Part shown: in pieces, positions 47,359-57,613 of the stretch
How positions within the stretch are numbered: position 1 is the stretch's first letter
How the letters are laid out: each line of letters begins with the position of its first letter
Made by a program: the position numbers and the translations under genes
Notes under the pieces: model-generated
The model's database searches: none
What the model saw: the letters and a program-made list of their open reading frames with translations, nothing else
Told to the model about the DNA's origin: nothing
Source: Podospora pseudocomata
Taxonomy: Eukaryota > Ascomycota > Sordariomycetes > Sordariales > Podosporaceae
Direction: 5' to 3'
Length of the DNA stretch: 64,000 nucleotides
Assembly (NCBI RefSeq): GCF_035222375.1
Contig: NC_085889.1
Location: 1,922,001-1,986,000, forward strand

Positions 47359-49652
47359 GAGTAACTCGGGGGAGGATGCGGGTCCCAAGGGATGGTCGAG
47401 GTGCTGATTGGTGGTCAAGAGGCCTCGTGAGGTCTTGAAACATGAACGTGGACGTGTTTGTCGAGATCGGACCGGTCTCTTGCATTTCTCGAGGCCTATT
47501 TATTGTCCTTGCACACCTATAGACCATTGCTCGACATCTAAGCGAGTATCTCGCAGGGCCTCTTTGATGTTTGCTAAGGCCTGAGCACTATTTTTGCAGG
47601 TCTGTCTCTGTTGTACGTAGGAGTAGCCTAGCACTCACCTTCTATGGTTACCGGTGTGGCGGCAGCGTTTTTGTTTTTTTCTCTTATCATTTTGTGGGTC
47701 CTGGTGTACAACATTGGGAAATGCTCAAGCATAGAAGGGAGGTTTTACCGCTGAAAATTGTGAGGGGGGGCGTTATAATGGTGTTTTCATTTTTGTTTCT
47801 TTTGTTTTGCTTTGTCCTCTTTTACGTCGATGTTCCGAGGAGGGACAGGGTCATTATCATTCTTCCCTATCATCGTTACATGAAGGATTTTGCCCGTTGC
47901 TCATCAAAACACTAAGGGAGGATGGAATGGGTTTTCTGGCTTTGTTTTGTTTGTATTCCCAGGCTTGGACTCCTGCCTGTGGGGAGTGGGGGTCAAGGGG
48001 TGCTGGCTGGTTGGCTGGCTTGGTTTTTTTTATTGAGAAGGAACTCTGGGGCTGAAGGATTGCCTATGGTATGGATGGTGAGCTTGGACACAGAAACCGT
48101 TGTCTAATTATGTAGTGGTGGTGGCGGCGGTGGTTGGTGTCGTAGGTCATTCGCGTTCGCTGGGCAGAGGGGGGTGAGGGAAGGGATGAAAGGGGGAACT
48201 TAGAACTTGCGTTAGTACCGACTTGTGGGCTGTTTGGGAAAATGTTTGCCAGTGAAGCGGGGATGAGCGAAATAGAGAGCTGATATGTCTGATACCATGA
48301 AGTTTATGTTGGTGTTCTTTTTAGGGTAGAATACCGTGGGTGTCGTGTGTCGGAAATGGAGAAATGGAGGCTGTGATATTAAGGGGTAAGAAAGTAGTAG
48401 GCATGCCTCTTGTCTGTATTGCACACACCTCTAAGCCCGTTCGAGACGCTTCTGGACTATGTTAGATGCATCGTGAAGATCAATGAAGACGGACATGTCA
48501 ACCATTCCTTGCGACCTAGGTATCAACCTCCTACTTCAAAAGGCTTTCTATCCCGACAAATGTGCTGACTTTTCTTGCTTCTTCGTTGTTAGCTTCTTTG
48601 TCAATAGCCTGCGAAATGAAATGGCTACAAGACCAACAACAAGATGCAATGAGGCTGCAGGAGAGGCTCTTATTTTGTTGCTCACTGGGCTCAGAATCCT
48701 ATCTAGGACTCATAAATACAGAGCTATGCTCATTGATAAACGTCGAGTGGATATATCAGCTTTTGACTCCAGTACCTCGGTGTCTGCGTGGTTTGTTTTA
48801 TGGTCTCAGGCTCATCTACAAGCAAAGAGAAGAGGGGACATTAGTTGGAGTATACCAGAGACTTTTCTCCCCCTGGAAAGCTATGTTTCTTCCTAGGCTT
48901 GTACTCAAGCATTTTGGGATACTGGGGCCCATTCTTTTGAAGAGAAAAACGGTCTGGGCAAGCCCCACAGAGCTGAAGATATACAAGCAAGTTGAGGTTC
49001 TGAATGACAACCATGTCCGGTTCATTTACTCTTCTCTCTTCTCCCACACGATTGCCTAATACAGTACCAACCACCTTTTGAGTCTCAAACACACAAGAGA
49101 TCATTCCATTCACCAATACGACTCTTTTAAACCTCAGTTTCTGTTCTTTGCCTCATAGAAATCCGGCCTCTGATTTGTATTTTATTCCAGACAAAGCCCC
49201 TCCCCGCAGTTATGTCAAGCCCCCGTGTTTATGCCTATGTCTGGGTATCTATGCATTACATGACATCTTGCAACAGCAAACAAAAGGAATAAGCTGGGTG
49301 GGTGGGTGTTTCCTGCTCCCCATAATTTATGAATAGAAAAGAGGAAGAGTATAAAAGGGGGGTCAAATGTGTCCAAACGAAAAATATCAACCCCGAAGCG
49401 CTCTCCAACGCGCGCTGCTCAACTCCTTACTGATATACTGTTCCCGGTACGATGCAAAAGAAAAAGAAATAAACCAGCCCATGTCCCAAACCCCGTTTCC
49501 CACAAGTATGATTATAAACAAGATGAAAATAAAACAGTCGCCAGAGTGGTGATCAAGACGCAAAACCACACACGCATGTTTGTATATCGCCCCCATCTGG
49601 TTCTTTTTAACGCTTCGCTTCCAAAAACCCAAAAGAATCCCAGCCCGCCCTT
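47359..49652. other. Intergenic region between convergent genes, 2.3 kb
   Basis: 3' flanks of the F-box gene and the repeat-protein gene. It has T-rich and A/T-rich patches and a GGT/GGC-rich stretch near 48115-48145. A 165-codon open frame at 48562-49059 has no domain or leader and is probably chance. No RNA gene was recognised. Confidence 0.45.
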
Positions 49653-52334
49653 TTACCTGCTGTCAGTAGGCAACTCGACCCCACTGTCCCTGTCCTGTGC
49701 ATCTGGCCTCCACGTTTTTCGTCGTTCTTTCTCATCCTCAGTGTCACTGCTGTCAAGGTCGTCGTCTAATCGAGGATTTTCCTCATATAAAGAGTCCTCT
49801 TTGAGATCGTCATCATAGCGAGGGTTGTCGCCGTAGAGGGAGTCGTCTCTAAGATCATCATCCGAGCGAAGGATGTCCCCATAAAGAGAATCATCTCGAA
49901 AATCGTCGTCTAAGCGGGGGTTGTCCCCATAAAGAGAGTCGTCTCTGAGATCATCGTCCAAGCGAGGGTCGTCTCCATAGAGGGAATCGTCCTTCAGGTC
50001 GTCGTTTTCGGTGTCGGTACTACCTAGATTGTCCAACCGAGGCTCTTCCCCATAAAGAGAGTCGTCTTTTAGTTCATCCTCGTAGTCTTCAATATCGTTT
50101 TCCATGACGCTTCCATCCTCTTCCTGTTGCGGTTCTAGAGCCTCAATCTCCTCGGGAACAAGTACCCGACCGCCCAACTCAATGTCGCTGACGGTAATTT
50201 TGTAGGCAAGAGCTCGTTTTCCTTCCTTGATCAGCTCCTCCGTCCACCCCAAACACCGCTTCAGACTTTGGTTCATTTTCTGACTGTCGACGAGCAGTTG
50301 TTGATGCTTGGAGAGATCAATCTGAAGCCTCCGCTCGTCTCTCTTCTGGCGCGACTCATTGCGCTCCGTGTTGGCCCCGGAACTGCCCGAATCCGAATGC
50401 TCCGAGCCAGACATGGAATCTTCCTCCTCCTCCTCTTCTTCTTCCTCTTCGTCTTCCTCTTCCAGTTCCTCTATCGCAGCGTCCCCCGCTGCAATCTCAC
50501 CCTCTTCCTCGTTGAGATCATTCAGCTCCATTCCAGCTTTCGCCAATCCCCCACCTGCAGCTGTCGAGGCCGATGGGACGCGGCTACTCAACGAGGCCAT
50601 GCTCATCCTCGACATCCGCTTATAACGCCGCAGCTCAGCAGTCTGCTTCCGCAATTGCCTTTCCAACGTCCTATTGATTGCCTCAAGACTGGCGTTTGTA
50701 ATTTGCAAATCTTGCACTTTGCGCTCTCGGCGCGCGTTGGCGACCAAATCACTCAGCGGTTCCTTTTCCTGCGAGCTAGACTTCGCTGGGCTGTTCAGCG
50801 ACTCTGACTTCCCTTCTTCTGATTCGGCAAAATCCTCGGCAGCCTGAAGAAGTGATGCAAACCCACTCATGCCTGGGCTTCCTGGAAGAATCGTGCTCGG
50901 TGGGGCAAATAGGGGAGATGTTGCCTCAGAGGCAGGGGTGGGGGGGATGGAGCCATGAGAAGACATAAGCCTGGCTATGGCAGGAGCATCGGCAATGGTC
51001 AGGCTCTTTGGGCGAGCGTGGGCTCTTTCTGCACCGGTAGAATGGGGAGTTTGTTCCAGTCCAGACCTTCCTTGGCTGCCCACGCTGAGTCGATGGTGTG
51101 AGCTCGCTATGGGGGATCGAGGAGACACAAGGGGTGTGTTGTGTCCGCTCTTGACCTTGGGTTGGACCCCAACAGGAGAAGTTGGCCTGAGCGCATTGCC
51201 CGTCCGGTTTGTTGGTATTTTAGAAGCTGTAGACACGACCGAGCTCGGTCCTCTCCTCGTTGGTCCAAATTTGGGGGCAGGCTGTAATTCTGGTGCTCCG
51301 TTTGCATAAAAGAACTTGCTCATGAGACTGTCATTGCTGGTGGCAGCAGGAGATACCAGTGGAGAGACAACACTTGATCGATCTGGAGCAGGGCTTCCGC
51401 TGGCATGGAAAAAAGTTGTGTTCCTCGCTTGTTGCGGTGCAACTACTGGTCTCGGATGTGCTTGCTGGGTCTGTCTCGGAACGTCTGCGGCATAAAAGAA
51501 CTTTGAATCCGGGTCCTGACGATGGCCAGCGCCACTCACATCGGAGGCCGGACTGAATGTTACTACGGGTCGTCTCGAAGTCACATCGTCAACAACGGAT
51601 GGCGAGATAGCCAGCCCATTTCTACTGTCGAAAGAATCGTGTCGTTCAATATTGGGGGTGGCGTTCGGAGTGCTGTGGGCGCTTTCAACGCGGTTTTGTC
51701 TTGATCCAGATCTCGGTGTGACATTGGTGGTGTTTAAGAATGCGGCTACGGGGGAAGTGATGTCGAGTTTATCGCGCGGCCCCGAGCCATTGGCGCTCAA
51801 GATGGTATCAGGCCTTGGGCGTCGTGGCAGCGGTGTCGCAACGCTTGTCGGGTTCTGGTGTTGAGTAGAAGTAGTAGAAGGAGCAAGACGCGTCGCTACT
51901 TTTGGAGTCACTGGCGGTTTGCCGCTGTTGTTTACTGCCCTTGCTGCGGTTGGGACTTGTGGTTGTCGAGTACCAGTGGGACCTGGTCGCTCGTAGGATG
52001 GCATCCTTGGAGTGGTCTGCCTCGCCGTCGTCGGCGTGGGCGCTTTCGGATCAAATCCAGCCCTCATGCCCCGTGCTGTCGACGTTGCATTTTGGTCCCT
52101 CCGTTTGAACGGATGGCGGGACAACGGCACGGCAGGGGAGGAGGCGGAGGTGGTCGTCGGGGCGGCGGCTGCGGTGGTGGTGATGCGTGTTGTTCTGTGG
52201 CCCAAGGCGGACGTGGTGGTAGTCAGAATACCCGCCGAGGGCTTTTTCCTCAGCGTCGGCGGTTGTGTTGCCGTGGTAGTTGATTCTCGCGGGTCGGCGG
52301 GTGGGTGCGAAGGAGGGATTGGGGGCGGAGGCAT
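49653..52334 (-). CDS. Low-complexity coiled-coil protein with 16-residue tandem repeat
   Basis: Single exon, 893 residues, of unknown function. Residues 1-~270 are a Pro/Ser/Thr-rich, basic disordered region. Three copies of a short motif follow near residues 277, 306 and 339 (SKFFYAADVP, TTFFHASGSP, SKFFYANGAP). A predicted coiled coil (LQITNASLEAINRTLERQL and around) lies near residue 560. An acidic run of Glu/Asp follows near 630, then a second helical stretch (LSKHQQLLVDSQKMNQSL). Residues ~754-858 are six tandem units of the D-L-[RK]-D-D-S-L-Y-G-x-x-P-R-L-D type. No membrane segment or signal peptide is present. The form suggests a scaffold or cytoskeleton-related protein, but I do not recognise a family. 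Confidence 0.82.
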   Translation of the reverse strand: MPPPPIPPSHPPADPRESTTTATQPPTLRKKPSAGILTTTTSALGHRTTRITTTAAAAPTTTSASSPAVPLSRHPFKRRDQNATSTARGMRAGFDPKAPTPTTARQTTPRMPSYERPGPTGTRQPQVPTAARAVNNSGKPPVTPKVATRLAPSTTSTQHQNPTSVATPLPRRPRPDTILSANGSGPRDKLDITSPVAAFLNTTNVTPRSGSRQNRVESAHSTPNATPNIERHDSFDSRNGLAISPSVVDDVTSRRPVVTFSPASDVSGAGHRQDPDSKFFYAADVPRQTQQAHPRPVVAPQQARNTTFFHASGSPAPDRSSVVSPLVSPAATSNDSLMSKFFYANGAPELQPAPKFGPTRRGPSSVVSTASKIPTNRTGNALRPTSPVGVQPKVKSGHNTPLVSPRSPIASSHHRLSVGSQGRSGLEQTPHSTGAERAHARPKSLTIADAPAIARLMSSHGSIPPTPASEATSPLFAPPSTILPGSPGMSGFASLLQAAEDFAESEEGKSESLNSPAKSSSQEKEPLSDLVANARRERKVQDLQITNASLEAINRTLERQLRKQTAELRRYKRMSRMSMASLSSRVPSASTAAGGGLAKAGMELNDLNEEEGEIAAGDAAIEELEEEDEEEEEEEEEEDSMSGSEHSDSGSSGANTERNESRQKRDERRLQIDLSKHQQLLVDSQKMNQSLKRCLGWTEELIKEGKRALAYKITVSDIELGGRVLVPEEIEALEPQQEEDGSVMENDIEDYEDELKDDSLYGEEPRLDNLGSTDTENDDLKDDSLYGDDPRLDDDLRDDSLYGDNPRLDDDFRDDSLYGDILRSDDDLRDDSLYGDNPRYDDDLKEDSLYEENPRLDDDLDSSDTEDEKERRKTWRPDAQDRDSGVELPTDSR
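49761..50075 (-). repeat. Six tandem coding repeats, 48-bp period
   Basis: Six units of 16 codons (the first, N-terminal unit longer by 9 codons) inside the 893-residue protein. Each unit carries D-D-S-L-Y-G or a close variant. The units are diverged at third positions but well kept at the protein level. Confidence 0.88.
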
Positions 52335-53270
52335 CGCGTTCGATTCGCTATGGCGGATTTCTAAAGGTGCGTGGCCAGTCGCTGGTTGAACCCTGAGTCT
52401 GGCTTTGGGCCGCTCTGACTGGCTGACATTGCCGAGAAATACAATGGGATTAGCCGCTATTTCTCAGAACTCGGTGCGAAAGTCAATAAACCGCTCCCAC
52501 GAAGGGCCAATCTCGAGGAAATAAGCACAATAATCTTCAATTGAGCAATGACAAAACAATACCAGGGGCCTGTGGGAAAAGGAGACGAAGCTATGGAGTT
52601 GTATCCGTAGTCTACGTATGCTGATGAGCCCAAGGCCCCAATCCATTCGGGACGCACCGGGGCCCCTCTCTCATCCTCCACCCTCACCGCTTCACACCGC
52701 CCAAGCCAGCATGACCAGCACGGCCAGCCAGGTTCGTCCCATCAATTGCTTTGCGTGTGTGGTGAGCATCTCGATGCATTGGGCTGCAACCTGCACCTGG
52801 AACCCCGCCAACTTGTGTCTGTCAGAGACTCAGGTTGGACAGGCCGGTGGCCGGACAGACAGCTGAGGCACCCGCTGCAGGGCTCCCCTGCTCCCGGACC
52901 CCACAAAACACATGTCTGCCGATATGGACGCGGGGCCGCTTCATCGAAATGCCTGCTCTCTGCCCTGCTGATATTCCAAGCGCCTTCCAGAGCCCACGCT
53001 GATGAAACAATATTGAGATTCCCAAGACAAAGGAAAAGAACTTGCATCGACCTCGACAACCCATCACCACCGATTCCCACCTCGACGTTTGGCGCAAGGC
53101 GCAAACCACATCACCCTCCAGTTTTGAACCACAGCGCATCAAGCTCTAACGCACAGCCTAACGGATCTCCACTACAAAGTCCAAAAGAGGCGCTTGGGCC
53201 TTTCTCCGATCCCGTCCCATGCCACGATAACATACGACCGTTACCAACGCTTCCCCGAGCCCGCCTAAGC
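52335..53270. other. Divergent promoter region with long open 5' frame
   Basis: 936 bases between the repeat-protein gene and the cytochrome b5 gene. The frame of the latter stays open back to 52746, but the 175 upstream codons look like leader sequence. Confidence 0.4.
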
Positions 53271-54203
53271 ATGGCGTTACTGGGAGTGACTCTGATAATT
53301 GCCTCTCTCATTCTACTCTGTATGCGGAGACCACAGTGGTTTCCCTCCCTGTTTGGAGGCGCTCTTCAGCCGGAGACCAAGGAAGAAAAGCACACCGACG
53401 ACGGCCTGCAAAATCAACATGCCCCACCAGCGCTCGTGGTCCAACAACCACACGACACCAACGACGACATCGACGACAATGACGAGCAGTCAACCCCCAA
53501 GGCATCCGCCACAATAGTGGTTGACAACGCTCCCGTCCCAACTCTAAATCTCTCCGAGCCAGAGCCAGAACCGGCGCCAAAACCCCAGATCCGACCACCG
53601 GTGCCTCTGTTCTCAGCACCCCCACCAGCACAATCACCCAACAACCTAATGATGCCCCCTCCCTCCCGACCACCAACCCTCCGCCCCACCCCATCTTCCT
53701 CCCTCTCCCCAGCGCCCTCCCGTCTCTCCCCCGCCCCAGCGCGAGGACCAGGCTGCTCAACCCTCGCCCTTCCCCCAACCCACTCCACCAAACCCTCCAA
53801 GCCCTCCAAAGCCGTCGTCCTCACCCCGGGGCACTCCCCTCTCGACTGGGCCCGCCTCTCCGGAAACCCCTCCGCTGACCTCCGCGGCCTCCCCCCCGGA
53901 ACCCCCTACCTGCATGTGACACCATCCATGCTGAAGAGACAAACCGGCAGAAAGGGGAAGGATGCCTGGACGGTGCTGAGCGGGAAGGTGTACAATCTCA
54001 CCCCTTACCTACCATTCCACCCCGGAGGAGAGCCAGAGTTGCTCAGGTGCGCGGGGAGAGACGGAACGAGGTTGTTTGGGGAGATTCACCCGTGGGTGAA
54101 CTACGAAGGCATGCTGAGTGCTTGTCTGGTGGGAATCTTTGTCACAGAGGAGGAGGCTGCTGCTGCCGCGGCGGGGGGTGGCGGGATGGAAGATATGGAC
54201 TGA
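53271..54203 (+). CDS. Membrane-anchored cytochrome b5-domain protein (Irc21-like)
   Basis: Single exon, 310 residues from the ATG at 53271. This start places a transmembrane anchor at the very N terminus (ALLGVTLIIASLILLCM, then RRPQWFP). Residues ~30-190 are disordered and Pro/Ser-rich. The C-terminal ~100 residues are a cytochrome b5 fold: DAWTVLSGKVYNLTPYLPFH, with the haem ligand His in FHPGGEPELL and the second in EIHPWVNYEGML. The layout matches fungal Irc21-like and cytochrome b5 reductase 4-type b5 domains, with no reductase domain. It is likely to be an ER electron carrier, but the partner is unknown. The Ala/Gly-rich tail ends MEDMD. Confidence 0.85.
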   Translation: MALLGVTLIIASLILLCMRRPQWFPSLFGGALQPETKEEKHTDDGLQNQHAPPALVVQQPHDTNDDIDDNDEQSTPKASATIVVDNAPVPTLNLSEPEPEPAPKPQIRPPVPLFSAPPPAQSPNNLMMPPPSRPPTLRPTPSSSLSPAPSRLSPAPARGPGCSTLALPPTHSTKPSKPSKAVVLTPGHSPLDWARLSGNPSADLRGLPPGTPYLHVTPSMLKRQTGRKGKDAWTVLSGKVYNLTPYLPFHPGGEPELLRCAGRDGTRLFGEIHPWVNYEGMLSACLVGIFVTEEEAAAAAAGGGGMEDMD

Positions 54204-54506
54204 TGTTGGATTGGGAAGACTCCCGCCGGGCTTGTAAGATACGCTCGAGCAATGGGCTGACTATGTGGTCAGACGTGGAAACAATGCTTGGGAAGAAAGA
54301 CATGCTTGGCATTTCAGAGGTCATAGAATATGATACCCCAAATAGACAAGAACTGGTTACTTGATGCTCATTACCAATATGTCACCTTGTTAAGTGATGA
54401 ATGTGTAACATTGACTATTCGCTGGTCCAGGAACCTCGTAATTAATTTGATATGTAACCGCACTTGCCATAGCCCACTTCAAAGATGCAGAGAGGGTGTT
54501 GTCTCT
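54204..54506. other. Intergenic region between convergent genes
   Basis: 3' flanks of the cytochrome b5 and NBS1 genes. Nothing else was seen. Confidence 0.4.
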
Positions 54507-57239
54507 TCACTTCCGCCTGCCAAACCGGAACTTCAACTCATCATCGCTGTCGTCGTCGCTTTGGTCTCTACTGGCAGCCATGAACCCTCCCCGACGCGGC
54601 TTCTTCGCTTCCCTCGAGCTATTAGGTGAGGCATTCAGCGGTGGTGCTGCTCGCTTGTTGCTGCTCTGCGACTGCGTTTGCGTGCTCTGTGTCTGTGACT
54701 GGCCCTTCCGAGCATTGGCCCGCTCCGCTGCCTTGGCCGCCCTCGACCTTGCTGGCTCGGGTGTTGGCTCTGGTGTTGCTCGGTCCTCGTCCATAACATC
54801 CACATCATCTTCGTCCTCATCACTGCTGTCGATGGTGAGAATGTTCCTCCTGGGAGGGGCCTTGGCTTTCTCGGGGGTGGGATTGCTGGTTTGCTGCTGC
54901 GTTTGAGATTGACGTTGGCTGGTGGCACCGTTCTTTTGGCGACTGTTGGAGTCGTTCTCGAGCCAATACTCGTCCCCGATACCATTGCTCTTTGGCCGAA
55001 CCTCTTCTAGGGGAATTACTGTTCGTGATGCTTGCCGTCCAGTGGCTGCACCTTGCTTTCGGAACTGCTTGTAATTCTTACGACCATTCCATTTGGGATC
55101 CCAACGACCGTCGGCAATGTCCTGTTCACGCGTACGACTGGTACCAGCTCCCCCTTTCCATGGCTCAGGGAAGCGAACCTCACATTCCTGGACCATTTCA
55201 AGTTGCAGCCTGCGAATTTCCGCATAATCAATCTCATCATCGCCCAACTCGGTCAGTGCTCGACGTTCCGCGGCTGCTCTGGCTTCGGCCTCTTCGCGCT
55301 GCTTGCGCGCCAGCTCCAAGATATCGTCACCGCCTGCTGTTTTCTTGCCTTTCCCTTTCGTACCTCGCCCCTTCTCACTTTTGTCTTGGGGAGATTCAAT
55401 CACCATCTCGTCATTGTCCTTGTCCTTGACTGGAGGCTCCGGTTCCGGTGGTGGCGGCACAGGCGGCTCTCCTGCCTGAATACGCCTGCGTTTGGCTGCC
55501 GCGGCTGTGGGGGCAATGTTGGCTAGTAATGCCGATTCATCATGTTCTGGCAAGGGTGAGAGTGGGCGTTTGCGCGTAGCTCGAGGCGGAGGGCGCGACT
55601 CGGGTGCGGTCTCTTCCTCTGGACGATCAAGAGGGTCCTGGTATTGCGAAACAAACAGACCATCCTGTGACGCTTCGACTGCGGGCTGGCTTAGTTCGGG
55701 AAGGTTAGGTTGAACGGGGCCTATCTCTTGAGTCGGCTCGGGGTTGTCGTCCTCGATATCAAAGCCTTTGAATCTGCTTACACCTCTTCGAGTCCGCACT
55801 CTTCGAAGAGGCGGTTGTGGCGAGGGTTCTCTCTCCACCTCTCTCTGCTGGGGGGCTGTCGGCTCGGTCGATGGCTGATCTATTTCCATGCGAACACCTG
55901 GTTCTGTGTGAGCTTCAGGACGTGACATTGCCGGTTCGGATTGACTAGCCTCTTCCAAGGGGCGTCGCAACATGGAAGCATCGCAGTCCAGGATCGCCTC
56001 AATAAATTCGCGCTGGTCGATTGGTCGATGGTCGAGCCGCTGAGCAAATTCTGTGAGAAACTGCGCATACCATTCGTAGTTTTCATCCTTCGGGATGTAT
56101 CGAACAACCACCACTCCCTTTCCCTCGCTGCCATCCTCAAAAGACCCAAGCCCCTTTTCACCAGCCACGCCTTTGACGAAACGGACGAAATCATCCACGT
56201 CCGTTTGTCCTGGCGTCACCGCATTCAACACCGCTTTACCCCTCCCAGAAGTGATGGGAGAGAGGAGGTTTTCAAACTGTTTCTTCTCGTAAAAAACAAA
56301 CGTGTACCCTTCAAACACCTCCTGTCGCCGTTCATCCGGAGCGTAGGCTGTGCTGGGTCGTTCTCCGGTCTCTTCACCTCGTGGCGGCAAGTGGTCGAGA
56401 GCATTGGGCCAATGGTGATCAAAGTCTTGTTCCAACGCGCTCGACAAGCCTTCCTCGGCATCGGCTGGTGTTGTTGCTGCATTGATGATGGTGTTGATGA
56501 AGCTCTCGGTGACAATAAGTTTGCCATTAATGAGAGCTTGAAGCCCCTTCGACGTGTTGCGCTTCTTTGACACGACGTGGGTGGTGGTTTCTTCGTATTC
56601 AGCCGAGTATTTTATATCCAATTGTTCGAGATCATCGCGAAGCTTCGTCCACGGGTCTGCACGTAACTCCTTGTTAGTGAAGGAGAAGCTCAGCACAACG
56701 GGGTACCACTGAATGCTATATCACAGCCACACCGCGTGTCAGCCATCGCAATGACAGATATACAGCGAGGAAGGCTTACCGCAGAAGCTTCTGGCACATT
56801 CCTAGCTTAACTGTGTTCACAGTCTCGGTGAGGACTTTCTTCTGGCCGCGTATCTGGACATCGTTTACGGTGGTTCCCTTTTTTGAATCGAGATCTTCAA
56901 TGGTGATCTGGGATCTGGAGGTAATGTTGCGCTACTATCGTCAACACCAGTCGCGCTTTAACAATACTGGGTGCTACATACGCCGCCGCCTTCCGGGACA
57001 GGCTCAACCTTGATGGTGATGTGTTTACGCGAAATGGTCTTGTCAGAGATAACGAGCTGACCAGCCTCAGATACCGTGCGGCCGAAGAGGTAGAGCTTTC
57101 CAGGCCGCAGCCAGAGCTTCTTGCCTGGTTTGCGCGTTAGCTGCAGGTACGCTACCAAAAAGCAGGGATGCAGTGATTGAAGATAGAAACGACGGTTTCG
57201 GGGCTTACCTTCGAAAAGATCGCTCTCAAGCAGCCACAT
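54507..57239 (-). CDS. NBS1: Nbs1/nibrin, DNA-repair subunit of the MRN complex
   Basis: Four exons, 57209-57239, 56982-57124, 56780-56931 and 54507-56715, encode 844 residues. The FHA domain has LFGRTVSEAGQLVISDKTIS, RKHITI and TIEDLDSKKGTTVNDV. BRCT-like sequence follows (THVVSKKRNTSKGLQALING, FYEKKQFENL). The long middle is disordered and acidic/Ser-rich. Near residue 657 is NYKQFRK, the conserved Mre11-binding motif (N-[FY]-K-x-F-x-K). The C terminus DDELKFRFGRRK is the acidic-plus-FxF motif that recruits Tel1/ATM in this family. The protein senses double-strand breaks with Mre11 and Rad50 in the nucleus. Intron 2 is only 50 nt. Its acceptor, the second of two nearby AGs, is the only one that keeps the FHA frame open. 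Confidence 0.92.
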
Positions 57240-57613
57240 GATTGTTGCTTGAGGCAAGGCAAGGCAGTAGAGAGTAGAATAGGTTCGGAAAAGATGCACG
57301 AATCTGAGGGTGCTGCAGCTGGTGCGCGTGGGACCAAGGGTTGCCGTCCTAGAAAAGTCCAGAAAGTTGAAGCTCGGAGCATTGGAGAGGTACCGACACG
57401 TCATTTACGCGACTCCACGTGACTATAATGCACTATCCACATGGACCCGAGCACGGGCCACTACAATAGTTTGATAATGAGAACCTTGAGAGCCAGATAG
57501 GGAGATCGGGCTATTTCAATGACCATCATGACTTGAACTACTTCCTAAGTAGGTATCTATACACAAAGCTACCAATATTTGCCAGTTTATTCCAACAAAG
57601 GTCTTCTTCCCAT
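57240..57613. other. Region between NBS1 and the hydrolase pseudogene
   Basis: Promoter side of NBS1. Nothing else was seen. Confidence 0.35.

Noticed and set aside
48562-49059. 165-codon open frame between the F-box and repeat-protein genes
   Set aside because: No leader, domain or codon bias; A/T-richer than real genes around it.
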